A stretch of 64,000 bases of DNA from Flavobacterium sp. (GTDB lineage: Bacteria > Bacteroidota > Bacteroidia > Flavobacteriales > Flavobacteriaceae). The notes below the pieces were generated by a model, which was not told the DNA's origin, ran no database searches, and saw only the letters and a list, made by a program, of their open reading frames with translations. Of the stretch, positions 7,805 through 16,062 are shown one piece after another. The stretch lies in assembly GCF_004211145.1 (NCBI RefSeq), contig NZ_SEBS01000005.1:1-64000 (forward strand), read 5' to 3'. The number at the start of each line of letters is the position of its first letter. Position 1 is the first letter of the stretch. The position numbers were made by a program, and so were the translations under genes.

Positions 7805-9271
7805 TTAAATATTCTTGGGCTTGCGTTTGACGATCCTAAGCAAAGCCTCTTTTTCGTTGTGATATATAAAATACAGGAACAGCACGAGCAGCGCGAACCC
7901 GATGAGATAATTTTCGCGGAAACCGTAAAACGACACGCCCGAGAATACGATGGAAACGCCCATGTAACCCAGGATTTTTTTCATGTCGTACGGGATTGGG
8001 TAATGTTTGTTGCCGAGCCACCACGAGATCAGCATCATGCTGCCATAAGCGACGATCGTAGCGATTGCCGAACCGTAATATCCGAATTTCGGGATCAGCA
8101 AAAAGTTGAGCGCCAGCGTGAGAAATGCGCCGACAAGCGAAATATACGCGCCGATGTACGTCTTGTCTATGAGCTTATACCAAACCGACAGATTCGTGTA
8201 AATCCCGAGGCAGAAATTCGCCAGAATAATCAGCGGAACGACTGGCATCGCGGCCCAATACACGGGATTGTCGAGTAGCAGCACTTTTAGAACGTCGGCG
8301 AAAACGATGACCGACAACAGGATGAACGATCCGAAAATCACGAAATATTTGGTGATCACGGCGTAGGTTTGCTTGGCGTTCTCGCTGCCCGAATGACTGA
8401 AGAAAAACGGTTCTATTCCCAAACGGAACGCCGTCGCGTACAACGTCATGAACAGCGCTAATTTGTAACAAGCCGAATACACGCCGACTTCAGACTTCGC
8501 AATATTTGGCGGTAATAATTTCTCGAGCAGGATTTTGTCGAAATGTTCGTTGATGGCGAAGGCGATTCCGGCGAACAAGATCGGGAGGCCGTATTTCATC
8601 ATGCGTTTCCAGAGTTCGGCGTCGATGTGCCAGTTTATTTTGAAGTAATCGGGACTTAAAATGATGAACGTGAGGAAGCTTGCAATCAGATTCGCGAGGA
8701 AAATATAGCCGACTTCGAAGTTTTCGATGTACAGGCTGCTGATGAAACTGTCGGGATTATTCTGTGCGAAATACGGCAACCAAAGCAAACAGATCAGGTT
8801 CAAGCCCAGGTTTACCATTACGTTCCCGATCTTGATCGCGGCATAAACCATCGGGCGTTGCAAGGCTCGCAGTTTTGAAAACGGGATGATGACGAGCGCG
8901 TCGAGCACCAGAATCCAGATCGCGTAGGTTATGTAGGACGTGTCGACGTTGACCATTTCAGCAATCGTGTTGCGGAAAAGCAATGCGATCCCGAGGAACA
9001 GCATCGACGACCAGAAGATTGAAATCATTGAGGTTGAGACGACATTTTCCTTATTGGTTTCGGAGTTGTAAAAGCGGAAAAAACCGGTTTCGAAGCCGTA
9101 CGACAAGAACACGTTCAGGAAAACCATCCACGCCATGACGATCGTGACTTCGCCGTATTCGCCCTGCGGAAGTTCCTTCGTGTACAACCTCACGAGCAAA
9201 AAACTGAGCATGCGCGGCAAAACCGTGGCAAGTCCGTAAATGGCAGTTTGTTTGAAAAGGCTTTTGTACAC
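7805..9271 (-). CDS. Oligosaccharide flippase family protein (Wzx-like)
   Basis: 488-aa integral membrane protein of the MOP/MVF superfamily, with about 12-14 hydrophobic segments. The N-terminus has the family pattern LFKQTAIYGLATVLPRMLSFL. Such proteins flip lipid-linked oligosaccharides across the inner membrane. Translation probably starts at the GTG at 9271, 20 nt downstream of a perfect -7 box. It is separate from the main polysaccharide locus, and its neighbours here (dut, nucleotidyltransferase) are the usual flavobacterial context, so it may serve a conserved housekeeping glycan. The substrate is unknown. Confidence 0.85.
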   Translation of the reverse strand: MYKSLFKQTAIYGLATVLPRMLSFLLVRLYTKELPQGEYGEVTIVMAWMVFLNVFLSYGFETGFFRFYNSETNKENVVSTSMISIFWSSMLFLGIALLFRNTIAEMVNVDTSYITYAIWILVLDALVIIPFSKLRALQRPMVYAAIKIGNVMVNLGLNLICLLWLPYFAQNNPDSFISSLYIENFEVGYIFLANLIASFLTFIILSPDYFKINWHIDAELWKRMMKYGLPILFAGIAFAINEHFDKILLEKLLPPNIAKSEVGVYSACYKLALFMTLYATAFRLGIEPFFFSHSGSENAKQTYAVITKYFVIFGSFILLSVIVFADVLKVLLLDNPVYWAAMPVVPLIILANFCLGIYTNLSVWYKLIDKTYIGAYISLVGAFLTLALNFLLIPKFGYYGSAIATIVAYGSMMLISWWLGNKHYPIPYDMKKILGYMGVSIVFSGVSFYGFRENYLIGFALLVLFLYFIYHNEKEALLRIVKRKPKNI

Positions 9272-9291
9272 GCGTCAACTTGGATTGTAAA

Positions 9292-9299
9292 CAAAAATA
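9292..9299 (-). promoter_or_regulatory. Promoter -7 box of the flippase gene
   Basis: TATTTTTG on the minus strand, 20 nt upstream of the GTG start. No good -33 TTG is visible at the right spacing. Confidence 0.45.
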
Positions 9300-9365
9300 A
9301 CCATTTATAATGGGATTGAAAGTAGGTTAAATGGGCGTTATCACCATTTTAATCAACATTTTGGA

Positions 9366-9397
9366 AATAAAAAAGCCGAACAAATGTCCGGCTCTTT
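9366..9397 (-). terminator. Terminator of the ATP synthase operon
   Basis: On the minus strand, AGCCG (9389-9393) pairs with CGGCT (9374-9378) and is followed by a T-rich run (9366-9373). It lies ~22 nt after the atpG stop codon. Confidence 0.75.
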
Positions 9398-9415
9398 TGT
9401 ATGTTTGATTTTTGC

Positions 9416-10279
9416 TTATCCGTTCAAAGCTTCGGCACCGCCAACGATCTCGAGGATTTCGTTGGTAATGGCTGCCTGACGCGCTTTGTTGTACGTCAGT
9501 TTCAATTGGTTGCGCAAAGCCGTCGCGTTGTCGGTCGCTTTGTGCATCGCCGTCATACGCGCGCCGTGTTCTGATGCGAAGGAATCGCGAATGGCTTTGT
9601 ACAATTGCGTTTTGAGCATTTTCGGGATCAACGTCATCACGATTTCCTCTTTCGATGGTTCGAAGATGTAATCCACGACTTGCTTGTTGCTTGTCGAAAC
9701 CGCTGGTACCAAAGGCAGGAATTGCTCTTCTTTGATGATTTGGGTCGCGGCGTTCTTGAATTGGTTGTAGACCAAAACAACGCGGTCGTATTTTCCGTCG
9801 AGGAACAATTTTACGATTTCGTCGCTTATGATGGAAACGTTTTCAAAATTCAATGTGTCGAAAATACCGTTGTTGTTCGATACGACTTTCCCGGTTTTCT
9901 TGAGCAAATCGTTTCCTTTTTTACCGATGGTCAAAAAGTCGACGTTTTTGCCCGCGTAGATCGTCTCGCCCAAACGTTTCACTTCTTTGAGGACGTTCGA
10001 GTTGAACGCTCCCGCCAAACCACGGTTTGAAGTCACGGTGATGATGAGCACGTTTCTTATTTCGCGTTGGGCCGTGAATTCGCCACCTGCGTCAGAATCG
10101 AGCGTAGACGACAAGTTTTGTAGCAATTGCGTGAGCTTTTCAGAATACGGACGCATAGCCGTGATGGCATCCTGGGCTTTTTTCAATTTAGCCGCAGAAA
10201 CCATTTTCATCGCCGATGTGATTTGCATCGTTGAGGAAACGGAGGTAATCCGGTTACGTATTTCCTTTAGGTTTGCCAT
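9416..10279 (-). CDS. atpG: ATP synthase F1 subunit gamma
   Basis: 287-aa central rotor stalk of F1-ATPase. Diagnostic are the N-terminus MANLKEIRNRITSVSSTMQI with TSAMKMVSAAKLKKAQ and the C-terminal helix NQLKLTYNKARQAAITNEIL followed by EIVGGAEAL. Full length for the family. It is the last gene of the operon and is separated from atpA by 87 nt containing an inverted repeat, followed by a terminator. Confidence 0.97.
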   Translation of the reverse strand: MANLKEIRNRITSVSSTMQITSAMKMVSAAKLKKAQDAITAMRPYSEKLTQLLQNLSSTLDSDAGGEFTAQREIRNVLIITVTSNRGLAGAFNSNVLKEVKRLGETIYAGKNVDFLTIGKKGNDLLKKTGKVVSNNNGIFDTLNFENVSIISDEIVKLFLDGKYDRVVLVYNQFKNAATQIIKEEQFLPLVPAVSTSNKQVVDYIFEPSKEEIVMTLIPKMLKTQLYKAIRDSFASEHGARMTAMHKATDNATALRNQLKLTYNKARQAAITNEILEIVGGAEALNG

Positions 10280-10301
10280 TTTAGTTTTGAGATATGAGTG
10301 A

Positions 10302-10354
10302 TGAGTATTGAGAGGTCAGATCGGGGAAACTCGTATCTAAACTCTCAATACTCA
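10302..10354. repeat. Inverted repeat between atpA and atpG
   Basis: Perfect 13-bp inverted repeat TGAGTATTGAGAG (10302-10314) / CTCTCAATACTCA (10342-10354) with a 27-nt loop. Flanking ATGAGTGATGAG-like units suggest it belongs to a dispersed repeat family. No T run follows on the minus strand, so it is not a typical terminator. Confidence 0.7.
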
Positions 10355-10366
10355 AGACTAATTCAA

Positions 10367-11944
10367 TTAATTATATTTCGCTGAAACTTCTTTCGCCACG
10401 TTCTCAATCACGTCTGTAAGCTCGTCGCTGAATTTACCGGCTTTCAAAGCGTCAAGAGTGTCGCGGTGCTTGTTGTTTAGGAATTCAAGGAAATCTTTCT
10501 CGAATTCTCTTACTTTGTTCACGGGAACATTTCTAAGCAAGTTCTTTGAACCTGCGTAGATGATAGCGACCTGATCTTCGACAGTATACGGATCGTTCAA
10601 ACCTTGTTTCAGGATTTCAACGTTGCGTTTTCCTTTTTCGATTACGTTCAAGGTAACCGCGTCAAGATCGGATCCGAATTTCGCGAACGCTTCCAATTCA
10701 CGGAATTGCGCCTGGTCAAGCTTAAGCGTTCCTGCAACTTTCTTCATCGATTTGATTTGGGCGTTACCTCCGACACGTGATACCGAGATACCGACGTTGA
10801 TCGCAGGACGTACACCCGAGTTGAACAAATCCCCGTCAAGGAAGATTTGGCCATCGGTGATCGAGATTACGTTTGTCGGGATGTATGCCGAAACGTCGCC
10901 CGCTTGTGTTTCGATAATCGGCAATGCCGTCAACGATCCGCCACCTTTTACGATTGGCTTCAACGAATCCGGAAGGTCGTTCATGTTTTTTGCGATATCG
11001 TCATCGGCGATCACTTTCGCAGCTCTTTCCAAAAGACGGCTGTGAAGGTAGAAAACGTCTCCAGGATAAGCTTCACGACCCGGTGGACGACGAAGCAACA
11101 ACGATACTTCACGATATGCTACCGCTTGTTTCGACAAGTCATCATACACAATAAGTGCCGGACGACCCGTGTCACGGAAGTACTCACCGATAGCAGCACC
11201 CGCGAACGGAGCGTAAACCTGCATCGGAGCTGGATCAGAAGCGTTAGCCGCAACGATAACCGTATAAGCCATCGCGCCTTTTTCTTCCAATGTCTTTGCG
11301 ATTCCTGCTACGGTCGACGCTTTTTGCCCGATCGCAACATATATACAGAATACCGGTTTGCCGGCATCGTAGAATTCCTTTTGGTTCAGGATGGTATCCA
11401 AACAAACCGATGATTTACCAGTTTGACGGTCACCGATCACAAGCTCACGTTGTCCACGTCCAACCGGGATCATCGCATCGATCGCTTTGATACCTGTCTG
11501 AAGCGGCTCAGTTACCGGCTGACGGAAGATAACCCCAGGAGCTTTGCGTTCCAATGGCATCTCGTAAAGATCACCGCCGATCGGGCCTTTACCGTCGATT
11601 GGCAAACCAAGCGTGTTCACGACACGACCGACCATTTGCTCACCTACTTTAAGCGAGGCGATGCGCTTTGTGCGTTTTGCGGTAGAACCTTCGCTGATTC
11701 CTGTTGAAGGGCCGAGCAATACGACACCAACGTTGTCTTCTTCCAAGTTCAAAACGATACCTTGCATACCGTTGTCAAACTCGACAAGTTCACCGTATTG
11801 TACGTTTGACAATCCGTAAACGCGAGCGATACCGTCACCAACGTTAAGGACTGTTCCTACTTCTTCAAGCGTAGCTCCGGATTCGAATGCCGAAAGCTGT
11901 TTCTTCAATATTGCTGAAATTTCAGCCGGTTTAATTTCCGCCAT
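10367..11944 (-). CDS. atpA: ATP synthase F1 subunit alpha
   Basis: 525-aa non-catalytic nucleotide-binding subunit of F1. The Walker A motif is GDRQTGKSS, and the signature [17 protein letters not shown] lies towards the C-terminal third. Full length, ATG start. It lies 10 nt downstream of a small secreted-protein gene that separates it from atpH, which is unusual for this operon. The beta and epsilon genes (atpD, atpC) are not in the window; in Bacteroidetes they are usually at another locus. Confidence 0.98.
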   Translation of the reverse strand: MAEIKPAEISAILKKQLSAFESGATLEEVGTVLNVGDGIARVYGLSNVQYGELVEFDNGMQGIVLNLEEDNVGVVLLGPSTGISEGSTAKRTKRIASLKVGEQMVGRVVNTLGLPIDGKGPIGGDLYEMPLERKAPGVIFRQPVTEPLQTGIKAIDAMIPVGRGQRELVIGDRQTGKSSVCLDTILNQKEFYDAGKPVFCIYVAIGQKASTVAGIAKTLEEKGAMAYTVIVAANASDPAPMQVYAPFAGAAIGEYFRDTGRPALIVYDDLSKQAVAYREVSLLLRRPPGREAYPGDVFYLHSRLLERAAKVIADDDIAKNMNDLPDSLKPIVKGGGSLTALPIIETQAGDVSAYIPTNVISITDGQIFLDGDLFNSGVRPAINVGISVSRVGGNAQIKSMKKVAGTLKLDQAQFRELEAFAKFGSDLDAVTLNVIEKGKRNVEILKQGLNDPYTVEDQVAIIYAGSKNLLRNVPVNKVREFEKDFLEFLNNKHRDTLDALKAGKFSDELTDVIENVAKEVSAKYN

Positions 11945-11954
11945 AACTTTATTT

Positions 11955-12425
11955 TTATCTACCTATATTAATTTGAACACCCGGTTTCGGGGTTTCATCT
12001 TTTATAATTATTGTTTGCGTGTTGCTCGTTTCAGGAGCTTCAGCATTCGGATTTCCGTACTTTTCGACCATACGTGAAACCTTGTCCGGGTTTAGTGTTC
12101 CGTCCGCGTTGACAACATTCGCCACATAGAACTTTTTAAGCAGCCCGCCGTTCATCGCATATGGGATTTCAAGCGTTTGGTTCAAGCCCAAAAATTTTAC
12201 TTTCCAATATTTATCCTCCGAATACTTGACCGTTTCAAGCGTCATGTAGATGATCTCTTCGCCTTCCAGACTCATTACCGAGCAAACGCGATCCCATCCG
12301 CCGCAACCATCATATTTTAACCACAGTTTGTCGTCTACGGTGATATTGCCTTTCTTAAGACGCACGGTCTGGCTAAATCCCGCCACCGAGATAAACATTG
12401 CTAAAATATAGATCGCGCTTTTCAT
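11955..12425 (-). CDS. Secreted protein of unknown function inside the atp operon
   Basis: 156 aa with a clear signal peptide ([19 protein letters not shown]). The mature part has no motif I recognise. It contains [20 protein letters not shown] with two cysteines that could form a disulphide, beta-strand-like segments and a Thr/Pro/Asn-rich tail. Its ATG overlaps the atpH stop as TAATG, implying translational coupling, and it ends 10 nt before atpA. A periplasmic or surface protein in the middle of the F1 genes is unexpected; similar signal-peptide proteins of low complexity occur widely in flavobacteria. Function is not assigned. Confidence 0.75.
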   Translation of the reverse strand: MKSAIYILAMFISVAGFSQTVRLKKGNITVDDKLWLKYDGCGGWDRVCSVMSLEGEEIIYMTLETVKYSEDKYWKVKFLGLNQTLEIPYAMNGGLLKKFYVANVVNADGTLNPDKVSRMVEKYGNPNAEAPETSNTQTIIIKDETPKPGVQINIGR

Positions 12426-12952
12426 TAATTTGAAAGTTCGCGTTTCAATGTCTGCAAACGATTCGCTACCGACGCGTTGTATTGTTTGTCGCCGATGCGC
12501 AAAATGAATCCTCCGATGATCGACGGATCCACGATGTTCTCGATCGCGATTTTCTTGTTTGAAAACTCAAGGATTTTCGACATCACGCGTGACTGCAATT
12601 CGGCGTCCATCTCAATCGCCGTGGTCACCGTAGCGACTTCGACACCGTTCATGATCTCGTATTGCTTGTTGTATTCGGTTGCGATAGCGCCCAAAATCTC
12701 GAAACGCTTGTTTTCCTTCAACAGTCGGAACAACCCTTTCGTGATGTTACCCGCAGCGTCGAAAATCTCAAGCAAAGCGCTTTCCTTGACCTCGTTCGTC
12801 GTCGTCGGGCTGAGGATGAATTCGTTGAGCTCGGCATTCGAGGCGATGTTCTCGCTGATGTGCGCCATGTCGTTGTTCACGTCGGCTGCAACACCACTCG
12901 AGTGCGCCATATCTAAGATCGCTTTCGCGTAACGGATAGCTGCTCTTGACAT
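12425..12952 (-). CDS. atpH: ATP synthase F1 subunit delta
   Basis: 175-aa OSCP/delta subunit linking F1 to the peripheral stalk. Typical are the N-terminal RAAIRYAKAILDMA and the C-terminal region IGGFILRIGDKQYNASVANR. The start ATG lies 1 nt from the atpF stop, and its stop overlaps the start of the following secreted-protein gene by 1 nt. Confidence 0.95.
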   Translation of the reverse strand: MSRAAIRYAKAILDMAHSSGVAADVNNDMAHISENIASNAELNEFILSPTTTNEVKESALLEIFDAAGNITKGLFRLLKENKRFEILGAIATEYNKQYEIMNGVEVATVTTAIEMDAELQSRVMSKILEFSNKKIAIENIVDPSIIGGFILRIGDKQYNASVANRLQTLKRELSN

Positions 12953-12953
12953 A

Positions 12954-13454
12954 TTAGTTGAGTTTAGCGTCGGCCAACATCGTGTCGACCAATTTCACTT
13001 GTGATTCTTTGTTCGAAAGTTCGCTTCTGAGCAACTTTTCGGCGATTTCCAAAGATAGGTTAGAAACCTGAGCTTTCATTTCGGCCATCGCAGCGTTTTT
13101 CTCGGCGTCGATAGCATTTTTCGCCTGGGCGATCATTTGCTGACCGGCTTGGGCGGCTTCATTCTTGGCGTCCGAAATCATTTTCTCTTTCATTTCACGC
13201 GCTTCTTTCAAAAGCAAATCGCGCTCGGCACGTGCTTCCTGAAGGATGCGTTGGTTGTCGGCTTGAAGATTTTTCATCTCGTTGCGAGCCGCTTCAGCCG
13301 ATGACAAAGCGTTTTTGATACCTTCTTCACGGTCGTTTACGGCGCCAAGGATCGGCTTCCATGCAAACTTGCGCAACAAAATGATAAGGCCGACAAAAAT
13401 CAGCACTTGCCAAAAGAACAAACCTAATTCGAACTGATTTATTAATTTATCCAT
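12954..13454 (-). CDS. atpF: ATP synthase F0 subunit b
   Basis: 166-aa peripheral stalk subunit: one N-terminal membrane helix (FFWQVLIFVGLIILLRKFAW), then a long charged Ala-rich coiled coil that dimerises along F1 (NALSSAEAARNEMKNLQADN). Full family length. It lies 83 nt after atpE, a gap that contains a stem-loop. Confidence 0.96.
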   Translation of the reverse strand: MDKLINQFELGLFFWQVLIFVGLIILLRKFAWKPILGAVNDREEGIKNALSSAEAARNEMKNLQADNQRILQEARAERDLLLKEAREMKEKMISDAKNEAAQAGQQMIAQAKNAIDAEKNAAMAEMKAQVSNLSLEIAEKLLRSELSNKESQVKLVDTMLADAKLN

Positions 13455-13499
13455 GTGGAAAATATATTGTGTTTAAATTTTAATCTTTGAATAGAAAGC

Positions 13500-13524
13500 C
13501 AGTCACAACCAACCGTTGCGACTG
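13500..13524 (-). other. Stem-loop between atpE and atpF
   Basis: CAGTC-A-CAAC / GTTG-C-GACTG forms a 9-bp stem with one internal mismatch and a CAACC loop. No good T run follows on the minus strand. It could act in mRNA processing or partial termination after atpE. Confidence 0.5.
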
Positions 13525-13537
13525 ACTTCTTTTTTCA

Positions 13538-13729
13538 TTACGCAGCGAAAAGAGCGGCGAAACCAATACCTTCGATAAGTGCGGCAGCGATCAACATAGC
13601 TGTCTGGATTTTTCCAGAAGCTTCTGGCTGACGAGAAATCGCGTCCATCGCTGAACCACCGATTTTACCGATACCAAGACCGGCTCCGATTACGATCAGA
13701 CCAGCACCTACAATAGTTGGAATTTGCAT
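13538..13729 (-). CDS. atpE: ATP synthase F0 subunit c
   Basis: 63-aa proteolipid that forms the rotor ring. It has two hydrophobic helices joined by the polar loop SRQPEASGKIQ; the ion-binding carboxylate is the Glu in AALIEGIGFAALF. Short but complete, and normal for Bacteroidetes. It lies between atpB and atpF, with 34 nt upstream and 83 nt downstream. Confidence 0.95.
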   Translation of the reverse strand: MQIPTIVGAGLIVIGAGLGIGKIGGSAMDAISRQPEASGKIQTAMLIAAALIEGIGFAALFAA

Positions 13730-13763
13730 GATAATTATATTTAAGATTAAACAGTATTACTAA

Positions 13764-14918
13764 TTAATGGTGTTCCTCGTGATGATGTTCTTCGACTGCC
13801 GCACCGAAGTACAAGGCCGAAAGCATCGTGAAAATATACGCCTGAAGGAAAGCCACCAAAATCTCGAGGATCGAAAGCACGAATGCCAATCCAAAAGAAA
13901 GCGAACTTCCTAACCAGCTTTTAAATATGAACATTAGCCCGATGATACTCATCAATACGATGTGTCCCGCAAAAATGTTAGCATAGAGACGGATCATCAA
14001 CGAGAACGGTTTGATGATGATTCCGAGTAACTCGATCGGCGCCAAAACGATACGCATCAGTTTGGGAACGCCGGGCATCCAAAAAATGTGCATCCAATAA
14101 TTTTTATTGGCTGTGAATGTTGTAATAAAGAATGTCATGATCGCTAAAGCGAACGTAATGGCAATGTTACCGGTAACGTTGATTCCCAGCGGCGTCAATC
14201 CGAAAAGATTCAGGAAAAGGATAAAGAAGAAAATCGTGAGCAAATAACCCATGTATCTTCTGTGGTGTTTTACGCCGATGTTCGGGATAGCGATCTCATC
14301 ACGGATGAACACGACAAGCGGCTCAAAGTAACGCCCGATTCCAACCGCGATTCCGTTGTTCTTTTTGTATGATTTGGCCAAACTCGTAAACAACCAAAAC
14401 ATCAATAGTGCGGCAAGCAAAATCGAAAATACGCTTTTCGTAATGGAAAGGTCGAGCGGGTGGACGTTTGTCGGATGACCATTCGCATCTTCAGTAATGG
14501 TCCCTTGAGCGTCAGTTCGGTAGATTTTTCCGTCGTGGTGATTGATCACATAGAATTTTCCATTTGACTCTGCAACCGATTCTCCGTGGTTGAATTTTGA
14601 AGATGAGAAAACGTGGAAACCTTCATCGACCAAAATGACAGGCAAAGGAAATCCAAAGTGCTTTCCTTCTTTATTATCCGAAAATAAAGTGAAGTCATGC
14701 GAATCAAGCACGTGATGCTTTTTATAAGCGTCGATTTGACCTTTGATTCCGGTTGGTTCAGCGTGGCCTTCGTGACCTTCGGCCTCAACAGCTTCGGCAT
14801 GCGCTTCAGTAGTAGAAACAGGGGCGCTATGCTCCTCGTGCTGGACAATTCCTGCAAACGAAAAGGCTGTGATGAACAAACTGGCAATGATTGTGAGCGA
14901 TTTACGTGAAAACACCAT
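13764..14918 (-). CDS. atpB: ATP synthase F0 subunit a, with N-terminal extension
   Basis: 384-aa stator channel subunit. The conserved arginine helix is in SLMIRLYANIFAGHIVLMSI. It is longer than the ~270 aa of the E. coli protein because of an N-terminal extension of about 150 residues. The extension has a signal-like hydrophobic start (SLTIIASLFITAFSFAGI), an acidic and His-rich stretch and soluble sequence. The C-terminus is also His-rich (VEEHHHEEHH). Extended AtpB proteins are common in Bacteroidetes. First atp structural gene, with its own -7 box 38 nt upstream. Confidence 0.95.
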   Translation of the reverse strand: MVFSRKSLTIIASLFITAFSFAGIVQHEEHSAPVSTTEAHAEAVEAEGHEGHAEPTGIKGQIDAYKKHHVLDSHDFTLFSDNKEGKHFGFPLPVILVDEGFHVFSSSKFNHGESVAESNGKFYVINHHDGKIYRTDAQGTITEDANGHPTNVHPLDLSITKSVFSILLAALLMFWLFTSLAKSYKKNNGIAVGIGRYFEPLVVFIRDEIAIPNIGVKHHRRYMGYLLTIFFFILFLNLFGLTPLGINVTGNIAITFALAIMTFFITTFTANKNYWMHIFWMPGVPKLMRIVLAPIELLGIIIKPFSLMIRLYANIFAGHIVLMSIIGLMFIFKSWLGSSLSFGLAFVLSILEILVAFLQAYIFTMLSALYFGAAVEEHHHEEHH

Positions 14919-14956
14919 AATATAAAGAAGCTTAAAAGCTGTTTTTAAATTTGGCG

Positions 14957-14964
14957 CAAAGGTA
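14957..14964 (-). promoter_or_regulatory. Promoter -7 box of the atpB operon
   Basis: TACCTTTG on the minus strand, 38 nt before the atpB ATG, in the 164-bp gap after the upstream membrane-protein gene. The -33 element is not clear. Confidence 0.5.
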
Positions 14965-15082
14965 CATTTAAAATCGGAAAGTAAAAGACTGTAGATTGCT
15001 AAATTTTACGCAATTCACATATTCTTGCGAAATCGATTTCAGAAATTTGGGCCGACTCACGAAAATTTCCGTCAAAAAAATG

Positions 15083-15469
15083 TCATTGCCTGTTCAACAT
15101 CCTGCTCGCCGTTACGGTTTCGAAAGCCAGGAACAATGCGAAAACCACGAAGAAATTGATTTTCTCGGCTTTAATGTTCTGTTCCAAAACGGGTCGTAGC
15201 AATATGTAGGCGCCGACCATTTTCGCCGATGTCGCAATCAAAAAAGTATACCCTACATAATCCTGATTCTTTCGTTGTGCTATGATCAGAACCGCCAAAA
15301 TCAAAATCGACGCGACAAGAAAGTACGCGTACAGTTCCAGATTAGAATACACGAATATTCTGGTGTCGACTTGAAGCAATCGAAAAAACAAAACGTGAAG
15401 CGCGCCAAAGACGATCGAAATTCCAAGAATCTCAAAAATCGGACGCCAACGCCCAAACTTATTACTCAT
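15083..15469 (-). CDS. Four-helix membrane protein, AtpI-like position
   Basis: 128-aa hydrophobic protein with about four membrane helices (ILGISIVFGALHVLFF; LYAYFLVASILILAVLII; YTFLIATSAKMVGAYILL; FFVVFALFLAFETV). It sits where AtpI is usually found, between the AtpZ-like gene and atpB, and overlaps the AtpZ-like gene by 8 nt. The size and topology resemble AtpI, a helper of c-ring assembly, but sequence identity to AtpI is not evident. I believe flavobacteria carry a DUF6168-type protein here. Inference from position only. Confidence 0.7.
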   Translation of the reverse strand: MSNKFGRWRPIFEILGISIVFGALHVLFFRLLQVDTRIFVYSNLELYAYFLVASILILAVLIIAQRKNQDYVGYTFLIATSAKMVGAYILLRPVLEQNIKAEKINFFVVFALFLAFETVTASRMLNRQ

Positions 15470-15689
15470 CGGATTTGTTGATTTCCTGAACTTGTCGGTT
15501 CACGTTATAGATCGCGATCGCGACGCCGACAATCACCAAAATTTTTACATAAAGGTTATTTTCGTTGGGATATTTTTCATCAAGCCATTTTCCCGCGTAG
15601 ACAAACGCGAAAATAATCACGCCCATTTGTATCGGAATGTTGATCAGAGCCAACCACTTATTCCCTTTTTTGTTCTGGTCGTTGCTCAT
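15462..15689 (-). CDS. AtpZ/AtpI family protein
   Basis: 75-aa protein with two membrane helices (IPIQMGVIIFAFVYAGKWLD and NNLYVKILVIVGVAIAIYNV). The GKWLDEKYP turn between them is characteristic of the AtpZ/AtpI family of F0-associated proteins. Its start lies inside the end of the bactofilin gene (32-nt overlap) and its end overlaps the next gene by 8 nt, so the four genes from porW to here appear co-translated. Confidence 0.85.
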   Translation of the reverse strand: MSNDQNKKGNKWLALINIPIQMGVIIFAFVYAGKWLDEKYPNENNLYVKILVIVGVAIAIYNVNRQVQEINKSDE

Positions 15690-16062
15690 GAGGCGGGAGG
15701 TTTTTTTGTGTCGGACGCATTTCGCATGATGCGCTGAAAGCCGCTCCGGGTTCCACGGCGAGCTTGGCGCAGATCACATGCCCGTTGATGCTCGCTTTCG
15801 ATTTGACGTTGAGCAGTTCGGCCACTTGGATTTTACCGTTGAATTTGCCTTCGATGTCGGCGTTCTTGCAAATGATGTCGCCCGTGACGCTTCCCATCGG
15901 GCCGATCACGATCTTGCCGCTGCATTGCATATTGCCGATGAGCGTTCCGTCGAGGCGAAAATCAGCTTGGGAAATAATATCGCCTTTGATCGCCGTTCCC
16001 TCGACAATCCGATTGGTCTTACCCAACAGGTCAGTATAGGATTTTGGGCTTTTCTCGAACAT
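15658..16062 (-). CDS. Bactofilin (polymer-forming cytoskeletal protein)
   Basis: 134 aa. The core is a right-handed beta-helix of short repeats (EGTAIKGDIISQADFRLDGT, GKIVIGPMGSVTGDI, ADIEGKFNGKIQV, KASINGHVICAKL) with charged disordered ends, as in bactofilins. Bactofilins self-assemble without nucleotide into membrane-associated filaments that organise cell-wall or motility proteins. Its start overlaps the porW stop as TAATG. The C-terminal Arg/Gln/Pro-rich tail is variable in the family. Confidence 0.9.
   Translation of the reverse strand: MFEKSPKSYTDLLGKTNRIVEGTAIKGDIISQADFRLDGTLIGNMQCSGKIVIGPMGSVTGDIICKNADIEGKFNGKIQVAELLNVKSKASINGHVICAKLAVEPGAAFSASCEMRPTQKNLPPHEQRPEQKRE

Noticed and set aside
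7565..8278. 237-aa plus-strand gene over the RNA candidate and flippase 3' end
   Set aside because: Crosses the structured RNA and runs antisense to the flippase; composition is shadow-like.
9416..14918. Loss of atpD and atpC
   Set aside because: Bacteroidetes usually carry these two genes at a separate locus, so absence here is normal.
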